Part shown: positions 15,501-26,800 of the stretch, piece by piece
Layout: each line of letters opens with the position of its first letter
Position numbering within the stretch: the first letter of the stretch is position 1
Assembly: GCA_022316685.1 (NCBI GenBank)
Contig: JAKJHU010000046.1
Location: forward strand, 4,005,001 to 4,069,000
DNA length: 64,000 nucleotides
Direction of reading: 5' to 3'
DNA from: Progne subis subis
Taxonomy: Eukaryota; Chordata; Aves; Passeriformes; Hirundinidae
The notes under the pieces: generated by a model
The model's database searches: none
What the model was told of the DNA's origin: nothing
The model's input: only the letters and a program-made list of their open reading frames with translations
Made by a program: the position numbers and the translations under genes

Positions 15501-17282
15501 CACAGCCAGAGCCTTGAAGTTAAAACTCTCCCACAGCTGCATCACATCTGCCCTCTCTTACCTCCCCTCCATGTCTGCATGCCTGGGGACACAGAGCGCT
15601 GGCAGAGCTCTCACAAATACTCCTGCTGCCCTCACCAGCACAGGGGGCACAGGGAACCAGCTCATGATTTCTTTTACTGTCAGGATGTTCTCATGCTGTC
15701 GTGTGTGAAAGGCAACCTTGGTCATTTGGCTCAATCTGGGCAACACCAGCTCACACAAGCAGTTGTGAGTCATTCTCAGAGTCTGAAAATCAACACCGTT
15801 AGTGGCAAGATGCTATCATATTTCTGAAGAAAAGGACAGAATCTTACCTGTTGGCAATAAACATCCAAGCTCCTCCTTCAATAACCTTGGTGAAGAAAAG
15901 GTAATATTAAAAATAAAAAGCTGACTTTAAAGGAAGGATTGGATAATTACATTCTTTGCAGCGAGAAAAATGTTGCATTTGCTCGTCCTAATGAATTTAA
16001 TTGGCTATCTGAATGACTGAATAAGAAAAAGAGTAAAAGAACAGTTTGGTGATTTAACTTTGCATTAGGAGCAAACAAGTGACATTTTCCAGGTTTAAGT
16101 GGCCCAAGATTTGGAAATCCAAAAGTACATCTGAAATATATTCTGAAATGTTATTGGCCTAAGAAGATTCAGTGTGACAATACCATTCATTACTTGCACC
16201 ATGCATATTACTAACAGGAAACCTGGTTTTACATGCACTTTTTTCCCAGTGAATTTACTCATAGTGAAAACATTTATCATGGAAGGCCTAGAGACAGAGG
16301 AACTTTGGCAGATCAAATGAGACCAAAAGTAATAAACAAAACCAAAATAAGTATGACAGAAAAACTGCAGATATGTAACTAGACCCATAACATTTTTTCC
16401 AGTTGTTCAAGGATTTTTCCTTATTCTCCTGATTCCTCTAAAACTGGGTTCTCCTGTTAAAAAGTGCATTTATAAATGATGAAACCATAAACTAACGCAG
16501 TTTGATGTGATCATCTCTAAAGCACAATGAATTTTTGCTTCTTAGACTGCCAGCATAATCTTTCAAGATTCAGCCAGACTGAGTTCAAAAATTGTCAGTG
16601 ATGATAAATCAGCCACCAGTCCTCCTTATTTGAATTTTTCTCTCTTTAGCTACAGACCCTTGACATGATTTTGACTGCAGCATTTAAGTGATTCTATTGA
16701 TAAAGCAAATAAAGTTTTAAAAGAGATAAATTGGTATGAAACCAAACCAAAGCACTGTTTCACTCAGTGTTTTCAAGCTTCACTGGAAGTATGTTGTGTG
16801 AATCACTTTTCTTGAAATTGCCTGAAGAAGCAGCCAGGCAAACATATCAATAAGCCTATTTCTCTTCATATATATACAAGCTGTATGCTGACATATCAGC
16901 ATAGGTGTCCAAAAAGTTGCTCCTAATTTATCCCTCACTGCTCTTTATCAACCTTCAGATTTTTTAAATAAAGTGTGGTTATCTCTCTACCAGTGCCAAG
17001 TCATACATGATTCTTGCAAAAGTCTCCCCAGTTACTTGTTCAGAGCAATATCTCACCAAAAGGACAAGCTCCCTCCTCCTCTCTGTGGTGCTCCCATTTC
17101 CAGCACAGCATGTTCTGCCAAAGGTGAAGGAAATGTAAACAGGGAAGTTTAGCCCATGCAGTGAGGTTGCACTGCATATTTCTGAAAGCAGCTGAAGCCT
17201 TCACACAACAGGCTGCTTGTGACACCTTGTATTCTTGTTTTTATATATCTTTATTATATATTTATATATTCAAGAAGTAACT
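12595..17282. other. Intergenic, no gene recognised
   Basis: No exon was recognised. A pyrimidine-rich segment at about 14770-15160 opens several long frames of Ser/Pro/Cys-rich composition that do not resemble a protein family. An AT-rich run lies just before the CR1 copy, at about 17238-17275. Confidence 0.45.
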
Positions 17283-17402
17283 GGACAATGTTCGCACGCA
17301 CATGGTGTGATTCATGGGGTTGTCCTGTGCAGGGCCAGGACTTGGACTCGGTGAGCCTTGTGGGGCCCTAACAACTCAGGATATTCTACGATACTATGAT
17401 TC
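17283..17402 (+). mobile_element. CR1 LINE 3'-end fragment
   Basis: The plus strand reads through CATGGTGTGATTCATGGGG, GTCCTGTGCAGGGCCAGGA, ACTTGGACTCGGTGAGCC and AACTCAGGATATTCTACG. It ends in the degenerate ATTCTATG-type terminal repeat (ACTATGATTC). This is the familiar avian CR1 3' region in sense orientation. The copy is 5'-truncated and mutated. Confidence 0.85.
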
Positions 17403-19772
17403 ACATAATTTCTGAGGTCTTTCAGGAATTGAAAAGATGTCAGATTTTATAAAGTCTTGAATTCTTAGTGCTGACCCAGCACATGTGGTCAGTCCCACTG
17501 AGTCTCCTTCAGCAGTTTTCTACACACTGGGTCAAATGCTGAAGCACAGATTCCCTTTTCATGATTGGTAACTCCTGTTCTGGGAGATTTTTCACATAAA
17601 CAGAGACAAGAACTTTCCTCCAGAATTCATCCAGACTGTGAGTGAGCTGCTAGCTCATTCCCAAACTTACTTTCTGGATCTCCACCTGTAGAACTCCAAA
17701 AACCTTACAGAAAGACATTTTGTCATTAGCTGCTTTGATCAATTTGTACATCTGAATATGATCCATTACTTCAGCAAAGCCTCAGACCTTTCTGTGGATC
17801 ACCCAAATGCAGCTCAAACCTCCTCTGTCACTGCTCTCTTCAGACCCTCTGCTTCCAGTACATGTATTTTGCAAAGCCTCCTGCATCTTTCTATTACTAC
17901 AACTGTTGATTTCCTTTTGAGACACAAATACTGCTAAGAAAGTTTTCTTTCCAGAAACATTTCTCATGAATGCTTTAAGAGAACTGTTCATATCTTTGCT
18001 GTCAAGTTAGCCCTGTAAAACAAAGGGAGAAGAAACATAACTAAATGTTGGCCATGCTTATTGATTATTTCTGCTCACTTCCATCTATGCAGGCAGAAGT
18101 ACCAATGCCCGCACTTTAAAATCATGTAGTGCTTATTAGCCTTTGAGCTCTAATGATGCTAGAAAAATAATGTTTCAGCAGTACAGCTCCTGGGAAGGAG
18201 AAGGCTTCCAGATGGCCTTTTATTCCCCAAACAAGAAAAACCTGCTGTGAAATGCTGCTGCTGAAACAGCTTGAATATACTGATGCAACCTAGGCTTAAG
18301 TAGGATTCCAGTGGTGTAAATCCATTGCTTGTCGGTTAAAATGTAAAAAATCATTTTTCTTCATGCCAAAATCGTATCTGATTTTCTGCAGTCCACTATG
18401 AAGCCTGTTAATGGGCACGTTTATGTTGGGTCAAATGCAGTGGCCAAGTGAAAATCAGGCAACACTTACATACTCCCCACAAACACAGGAGGGTAGGAAG
18501 TCTGCCTTTGACCTGTTGTTTCCACGGGGCCAGGAAAACAGATCTGTTTGTTTTAGGCCTGACCAAACACAGCTTTTCTACTGTTTGAAGCTCAGCGGTG
18601 ACCAGGCAAGCACCAGACAAAGCCAGACAGTTCAATGCTTTACTCGAACACTTTGTGACACCTGATCATCAGCTTATCAGGTTGGCTTTGTCACCATGCA
18701 TGTCTGCTTTTCAGTAAACATCTCCTCAGACAGATTACCCTACAATTATTAGGAGAGTGGTTAATGCTGATTATTGATTACTGTTAAAGATTGATGGCTG
18801 CTAAACAGTAGATGAGTGGCAGCAGACAGTGCCACAGACACTGCTCCCTAGAACATGCAAAAAAGATATTTATAAAGCTGGCAGATCTGAAACGTTACCA
18901 ACTGGCTTTAACAATGACCTCTATAATATTTTCCTCACAGTTGAGTGAGAGCTGTCTCATTATGTCATGTAGATCTGACCCTATAACCAGAAAGAACATA
19001 ACGTTTGGAGTCTGTATTTGATACTGCCTGAGGGCAGTATCAAGTGGAAAATAGGAAATAGAGCCCCCCTTGCTGTCATGACTGCAGTATCTCAGAGACA
19101 AATGGTACAGCTCAGCTTCTTGGTGAAATGAAACAAAACATCTGAGAGCAGCAGTCTATAACCAGAGAGCACTGCATTATAAAGTACCTACAGCCATTTA
19201 AATGAGATGAGAATCATCCAATGCTTTGGCTCCCCCAGAGAAGGTGGCTCTTACACTGCTGTAGTTCCCACAGAGACAAAAGGACCCAGAGGCTCTGCTG
19301 CCAAGTCTGCAGGAAGCCCAACACACCGCTTACCTATGGGCATTTCTCCTGAAAGAGATCCTGAAAAGGCAGCAAGTGGAGAGGGAGGATTGACACCTGA
19401 CAGCTGTTAGTTTGCACATGACATTAGTCACTTCATGCATGTGAGGGAGGTTGCTCAGACAAGGTACTGAAGACAAAGGAAGAGCTCTACAAACAAGTAC
19501 CATATTGGGAAAGAAATGCTTCTTCAGTGTCCTGTATTAAAGGATGTTCTCAGCTCAATTCCCGCTGCTGACACAGACTGTGGTAATTGCACTGAGTTGA
19601 AGGCCTTCCTCTGCTGTATCTTGCACAGCTCCATGGAACTGGCTGGCCAGGCTCCCCAGAAACCTCTGCTGTATTCTTCTCTATGCAGGTAGCCAAAATC
19701 CTGAATTAATGTTAGAGCAAACCCTGATTAAATTAAATACAAGTTAATTATTTCTAACATTGCATGACAGAA
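17403..19772. other. Intergenic, no gene recognised
   Basis: Nothing coding was recognised. A perfect 9-bp inverted repeat with a 4-nt loop lies at 19020-19041 (GATACTGCC / GGCAGTATC). Confidence 0.5.
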
Positions 19773-19845
19773 CCCTCCATGGCAGGGGATTAGAACTAGA
19801 TGATCTTTAAGGTCTCTTCCAACTCAAACTACTCAATGATTCTTC
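19773..19845 (+). mobile_element. CR1 LINE 3'-end fragment
   Basis: The plus strand carries CTCCATGGCAGGGGATTAG, AACTAGATGATCTTTAAGG and TCTCTTCCAACTCAAAC, then a decayed terminal ATTCT repeat. It is a short, 5'-truncated CR1 tail in sense orientation. Confidence 0.85.
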
Positions 19846-22800
19846 AATAACTCAGCTATGTTATTAGAGACTGAGCCTAATCACCAAGTACTGGATTTGA
19901 AACACTGCAAATCTAAAGTTAAAAGGCTGCTGGATATACAGTATGCTGAATTTGAAACTTGGTAGGGACCTGCTGAAGTCTAGGTCCACACTCAACTCTT
20001 AGAAGGAACTATTTGAACAACTCACTTAATATTTCTTTTACTCCCCGAAGGCATTGCCCACTGCTTGCATATATACAAACAGAAAACTTGTTCAGTAACA
20101 CAATTTGCTGTGTGGTTTGTGACAAAAATCTATGAAAAAACTACACACACAGTTGCAAGCACAAGGAAATGCAGCCTATGAAATAACGACTGAAATAGCC
20201 ATTTAATCATCATTGTCATCTGCCCACACCCTGTGCACACAGTGATAACAGATAAGAGGTTTAAAGTAAGTCTTACAGCAAAAGACTCAGGAAATTATTC
20301 AGTTTATCAAAAGAAAGGGGAAGCATGTAGTAGGGAACATGGTCATAAAAGGACCTTCAGTCACACAAGACTGCTGCAAGAAACATGCCATCTGTTGCAA
20401 GATGTGAAGCTAGAATGCACACTGAACTAGAATCACACCATTTATCTTTCACAGCATGAGGGATGCACCAGTGAGACAAGTGTACAAGCACCAGGGTGAA
20501 TCATGTTTTGGTACATCACGAGTGGATATGTTCACAGATGATTCCTAGATCAAGCACCCCTGCACTGAGTTTGAAGAGGGAAATGCTTCAGGGAAATCCA
20601 AATGCCTGTGTTATGCTGAGATCAGTCTAAGCAATCAAACCCCAGTCTTCTGGCCATAAAAACCCATGACTCAGTTAACCTCTAAATGTACCAGCCACAT
20701 TGGGTTGCGCAATATTTATGCCTCTTTAGAGTAGAAATAAAGCAAGCGACACCTTTGTGATACTATCTCGCTGTGATAGTCGTGATTTCAATTTCTTCCT
20801 AGATACCGTGTCGCTATTACTGTAGCAGAAAAGGGCAGTTGCTGGTTGAAGCTTGCTGGTTAGAAACAGATCTTTGGGGGGTTTATTTTATGTTCTGCTC
20901 AACATGCAACAGAGCAAGTAATCCTGAGCAGCCAAGCCTGAACCTGTTGTCTGCTCTCTAGAAGGATAAACTAGCATGCTTCAGACACACAACTTTGTCA
21001 CGTTCTCTCTATGAAGGAAGAACCTCAAATGAGAGCTGATCTACTGAATGACAGTGCTCTTATTTCCCCACATGTAAAAATGGGGATTGAAGGGGAAACG
21101 GTAGCTTACTTCATGCGGGGTGACTAAGAAGTATGAGGGCTTTGTTTTCAGGGGCAGTGAGAATCATATTACTGCAAGGTATGTTTGGGGGTTGGGAAAG
21201 GGACCATCTCAAAAGTAGTTTATAGAGTTAAACTCACCCTGAAAAAAGAGGAAAGCAGGTTCAGATATGCTGGCAGGACTTCCTGAAACAGCTTCCTGAA
21301 ACTAGTTCAATCTTCCAGCCAGCTGAGAACCACTGCAATTGATTTTCCAGCAAAGGAGACTGAGTTGAAGAGTCAGGCTACATTCCTTTGGACTGGCCAG
21401 CATCAACAGCCATCCAGCCAAGACACAAGTTACTGGCTGTCAAACCCTGGCAGAGCTGGGCTGATGCACAACAAGCTCTAATGTCTATCACAAGCTGAGT
21501 GCACAACACACTTCAGAGAGCACTGATAGCTGATTTCCATCTAGGAAGGAACCTGCAAGTGGGTACTGTACCTTAGTGCCACGACTTTGGAGACACCTCT
21601 GAGCAAGTCACAGCTAAAGATGTGAGGAAGGAACCCATGGCCCATGCACAGGAAGATGACTTTCTGATAGATGGAGACAAGCTGAAAAGGAAGCTGAGAG
21701 TGTGCACCCAGACCCCCTGGAAGAGTAAGCACTTTACTATTTGCAAGTATCTGCCTCTTTACTGGTGCCAGTAATACTTTTAACCTCTTTACTTCTTTCC
21801 ACAGCCTTTTCTGCCATTGAATTGGATGCTAATGGCAGTTTTCAAAGCTACACATTTAATTCCCCAAACCTCCTATCAACTGTACTTGTATCCCAGGTCC
21901 ACAGGCTACAGCAGAGTGCACAGATGTGAGAGAACATCCACCAGTCTCCTTCCATATTTTGTTTTCTACTTGACTTGCAAATAATTATCATATGAAAGCT
22001 GAAGCAAGAGGACATTCTCTGTACATAGTAGAAAGACAAAAGTTAGAGCTGGTATGCTGGGTATCTTGCTTGTTGCATTTAAGTTGCATTTTTCAAGGCA
22101 GTGGGCTCACAAGCTGTCTCTGATTCCTTGGTCCTATTCCATGTTACGTTACTCTGCTTCTACACTCATCACTTCTCGTGGGCTGCAGTGAGAATACAAT
22201 GCACAAATCATAAAAGTACTACCTCAATAATAGGAAATTACCTTCTTACCTTCCACATTTTTCTCAAAGTCTTTGGTTGGGGTTAAAAAACAGGAATCAG
22301 TCTGCTGTAAAGGGTCTAAAATCAGTTTTCACACCTGTTTCACATGAAAAGATATATATTTTAGTAGTACTCTTTTCCAAATCACATATGAATGACAGAA
22401 AAACCTGTATTTCTCAATGACATAAGCTTCACTTCTCTACACAGCATGTTTTGTTTATTCCTACAAGGTTTTTGAGACATATAGCATTAAATGCTGGATT
22501 GGGAAATAGAAGTTGTTCAGTTTTGTTTTATTAGTACAAGAAACTTTCTTATCTATTGAGAAAACACACTGTATGCTGGCAGATCAAGTACAAGGAACAA
22601 ATTCTCAGAAAAATAAACCCAAATTCTAAATCAGCAAAACCACAACTCTTAAATTTTACAAACCTCAATTTTGCTTTTCTCCGTGACTTCCTCAACTTTT
22701 ACCAAAACACAAGTGTTTGAACATAAACACCTCTAAACAAAACAGACAAAACACAGTGGTTTATAACTAAGATGGAACATGCCAGTCATGCTTAATTGGC

Positions 22801-23270
22801 TGAATCTAAAGATTCCTCTTCGAAGATGCCACTTAAGCCTCCTCCACAAATTTTTCCATGACACAAAGTAGCCTCTTCAGTCCCCGCAAAACAGAAGAAA
22901 TTGTGCACAAACCCCAGCAGCCTGGACAGTGAAACAGAAACTGAGCATAAGCGCTCCTAGGTCTCTACTTGCTGACATGGCCTTAAGTAGAACATTTGTC
23001 CCTACATGCGAATGACATCAAACTCTGCTGGCAGAGGCTAAAACAAACCTTCCCAGTTTTATGTAGAAAATACTTAGATATAAGTAGGTACAAAATTTTC
23101 ATCTTCTTTGAGACGTAATTTCACATGAACTTGGTAAAATGCGATATAACCCCATCAGCTATGTCAAGAAAATTTCCTGCTTCTACCTTCATCGTGATTA
23201 GGATATTTGTGATGGTGGAGGAAATACTTGACATTAATCAGACTCAAAACAATCCTTAAACTTTAAATAT
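19846..23270. other. Intergenic between the CYP2-like gene and ALOX5
   Basis: No exon or repeat family was recognised. The stretch lies downstream (minus sense) of the proposed ALOX5 polyadenylation site. Reading frames of 60-73 codons here are consistent with chance. Confidence 0.5.
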
Positions 23271-23276
23271 TTTATT
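23271..23276 (-). terminator. Candidate distal polyadenylation signal of ALOX5
   Basis: AATAAA on the minus strand (TTTATT on plus), about 400 nt after the stop codon. Use is inferred from position only. Confidence 0.45.
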
Positions 23277-23530
23277 TTTTTATGTCACCAGTGTCACCTA
23301 TTTAAAACAGGAAGGATTTTAAAATGTGACTTGCTTATTGCTCATGATACTATTTCCAGTAAGTAAGTGAATCTGTGATTACATTGTTTTCACAAGGAGA
23401 GGGAAAGATAACAGAAACTTGTCTATTGATTCTAAGATTAGTTTAAAAATCCTGGAAAAATAAATCTGTACCAAATTTGACCTAGAGGGTTGTCAGTTAG
23501 ACTTTGTTTGCAAGATTGACTATAACCAAA

Positions 23531-23536
23531 TTTATT
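23531..23536 (-). terminator. Candidate proximal polyadenylation signal of ALOX5
   Basis: AATAAA on the minus strand, about 140 nt after the stop codon. It is an alternative to the distal signal and would give a much shorter 3'UTR. Confidence 0.35.
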
Positions 23537-23675
23537 TTGAAAGTTCAAATATACTTAAGCAAGCTCTGATGGAGAAGGTGAGTTTCTTATCCATTTCTGA
23601 AAAGCTAATTGAAGAAGCATATGACAGAAAAACACCATTAGCTTTACAGGCCTTCAAACTCTCCTGGCTATGCGC

Positions 23676-23855
23676 TCAAACAGCAACACTGTTGGGAATA
23701 CGATCTGGGGAAAGGTAGTAGTAAGGAAGCTTTTTGTTCTTGTTGCGCTCGGTGATGGTGTTGACAATCTCATCCAAATTCTTGCGGAATTTTGCCATAG
23801 CCTCTTTCACCGGCCTCTCCACGAAGTGTTCATCTGGGTACACACCCAGAAACAG
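23676..23855 (-). CDS. ALOX5: ALOX5 exon 14 (C-terminus and stop)
   Basis: It encodes residues 616-674 and the TGA stop at 23676-23678; the acceptor is CGATTAG before 23855. It starts [11 protein letters not shown] and ends RIPNSVAV. The ERK-site serine in [10 protein letters not shown] (664) is kept. The terminal carboxylate is the fifth protein ligand of the iron in lipoxygenases, and here it belongs to Val rather than the usual Ile. The human lysine triplet at 654-656 reads K-N-K. Confidence 0.97.
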   Translation of the reverse strand: MFLGVYPDEHFVERPVKEAMAKFRKNLDEIVNTITERNKNKKLPYYYLSPDRIPNSVAV

Positions 23856-26800
23856 CTAATCGAAAAACACCAAGAAATCATGCTTTGAGAAAGCAAAGGC
23901 AATTCTGTTTCAACATTATGCCATTTGGCAGAACACCACGCAGAGTCTCACCTCTCCAATGTTTCTATTAAAATAGTATTATCAGTATTTAAGCTAGCCT
24001 ACACCTTCCCTCTATTGCTGGCTGCTTCTTTTCATCCTTGCATCCTTCTGTGGTACTGATTCAGGTGTCTACATGGCACTCATTGACCTAAAGAGACCTC
24101 ATCCACTGAAAACCATGCACTTTTATTCAGGCCAGTGGTCAGTCAGATGAGCTTCCTGTGCCAGATCTCTGTATAGCCACACAAACATTTATGTTGCTAG
24201 AAAAAAAGGATAGCATGAGAGGGGAATTCACAGCCAGAGATTTAAAAGGAAGATGAATACTTCATTCAGTGACAGTGGAAGATTCTGTTGACATACAGCT
24301 GTCCTTCAGAGTTCAATACGACAGTTGCTTTAGTCAGCCTGGACTCTAAGAGTGCTCTGAAAAGTGCACTGCCAATATGCACACTGGCATTGCTCTGGGA
24401 ACTTGGGGAACTATTTCCCCACAGTACAAGCTTTTCTGCTAGTACTGCTTTCTTCTTATAGAGAAACTGAATTTAAAGTACCCTCTGTCCACATTTTCTA
24501 TTTAAGGATTTCAAAACGCATTCTTCAGAATCCTTTTGTGAAACCAGCAGGTACCTACAACCTCATTTTCATAAGGGGAATGGCTACAGACCATGCCTAC
24601 AAAGCCTTCTGTAGGCTTGTTTTGTTTTCACTCCTCACCCGCCACAGCTGTAGTGCACGTGGCACTGGAGCAGATTTTCCAAAGGAATGGGACATGGGGA
24701 CACAGTGCTGCTGTACCTTCTTCCCCAGCACTGCAGGGACAAGGATTGGAGAAAACCCTTACGCCTCTGCAGCCCTCTGCCTCCCACACCAGCATGCTTA
24801 TTCAGCAATGCCATGCTCAAGCTTATAAACTTTGATTATGGCTGAGACAGCCTCAGAGTAAAAAATACAACTTCTTGCTCAGAGCTGGTCTGCAGCTGAC
24901 ACACAGCAAGCAAACCCACAGCACCGGCACATCTCCACAGAAAGGTGAAAATGGCCAAGTTGAGCACAGAGCAGCACAACAGTCTCGTGATTCTGTGCAG
25001 TCTTGCCGTGGCCCTCATGGTCTCACGTCTCCAGCACCTAGAGCAGGGAGGTTGACTTACTTCTTTGTCCTGGAATTGGCTTAAGGCCCAGACAGCTCCC
25101 AGATGCCAACAAGAACGTCCCCTGTCTGGCAGGCTCTCCACAATTTGCTCGATGGTGACAGTCCCCTTTTCTGTTGGAGGAGGGCAGCGCATTGTTGGTG
25201 GGGCATTGGGAATCCAGGAACACCAGTCATACTGCACAACAGAGCAAGAGACCAAAGTGAAAACATGCTGGTGTTTAGGAACATACCAAAGAAAATCAGG
25301 AGTTTGCTTCTGTAATATGAGCCCCTCAGAAAGAGAAGATACTAAGGACAGGGAGATGCTCTAGAGGACTGGAGGCGACAAGGAAGTCCTTACTGTTTTG
25401 CTTAGGAACTCGCAAGAGAGAGAGTTGGATAATCTAAATGGGAGCATTTATTCTGCTAACCACAGGCATGTGCCACAGAGCCCGAATTCAGCAGACTAAG
25501 ACCTTTAATATTCTATTAAACAAAATTCCTTTCTGACTACCTGAGGCAATTGCCTTCACTCCAGCTTCTCTTTTCTGCAAAATTTCCTCCAAGAACATAT
25601 CCACAGTGAATGCCCATGTGGTCATATACTAACAAAGATAAAGCATGCTAATTCATCAAGAAGCATGGAAAATGGCATGCAGATATAGCCATGGTGAGCA
25701 GCAGACTGGGAACTCATAGTTACTTCCAGCCTGGAGCACTGCTGTGAGATGCTGATGTCTCATTTTGCCTCAGATATGACCCTGAGTTTTGCCACCATCT
25801 AAGATGCTGCAGTTACCAGACCTCTTTCTTTCCCAAGCACTTTTTCGTTACCCTCATATATGTCCCCTGCTCTGCCTGAGGGGAAGTGCACAGCCACCTC
25901 CTCCTTCTCCCCTCAGCCCTCTCTGCCTTTTGGTTCCATGGCTGAAGATCCTTTTACTGATGGGCTGCATATCCTCTGTATGCCAAATTAAGAGATGGTT
26001 TCTTGGTGGTACTTGAACAGACAGGATTTTCTGAGGGGGGCACTGCGAGTTGTCAAGTTAGAAGGGAATAGTTGCAGAACCCCTTGGTCATGGACATGTC
26101 ACAGCAATGGTGTGAGTTCATTAGACACCAGGTTCCAGACCTTCTCCAGGCTCCCAAGCTGCAGGGGTGGACAGGAGGGTCAGCATAGAAAGTGATATAG
26201 GGTATTTGGGAATAACCACCACAAGAAAGATGGTCTCTGCTTATCACTGAGACCATATCTCAGAGACCACCTATGCCTGAAGCGAGAACATGCAAAAAAA
26301 AAAAAAAAAAGCTCATAAAGTCATAGAATATCTCAAGTTGGAAGGGACCTATAAGGATCATCAAATCCAGCTCCCTGCTCCTTGCAGAAATACCTAAAAC
26401 TAAACCATCAGACTAAGAGCATCATCCAAATGCTCCTTGAACTCTGACAGGCTTGGAACTGTGACCACTTCCCTGGGGAGCCTGCTCCAGTGACTGACCA
26501 CCCACTCAGTTGAAAAGCTCTGTGACTGACAAAGTGATTTGCTTCTGGCTGTTCAATCTGCTTTCCAAAGTGCCTTGTTGTTGAAAGAAACAGCATTTGA
26601 AAGGTATATTTGTTACTATAGTTTCAGGGCAGACACCTCCGTCAAGGCAGGCAGGGATAACAGGTTATCAGTATGTGACACATCAAACATCACAGAGGAA
26701 GCTCAAAGTTGCTACTTGGTTTGTAAACTCAAGAAATGAGCATCAATGTCATTTAAATGCTTAAAAATTATTCCTGTAATAAAATCAATAAAACTAAAAT

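Larger units (their letters stand above)
23271..23675 (-). other. ALOX5: ALOX5 3' untranslated region (proposed)
   Basis: This is the minus-strand sequence after the ALOX5 stop codon. Taking the distal AATAAA as the usual signal gives a 3'UTR of a little over 400 nt, close to the length I know for the human mRNA. No exon junction is seen within it. Confidence 0.55.
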
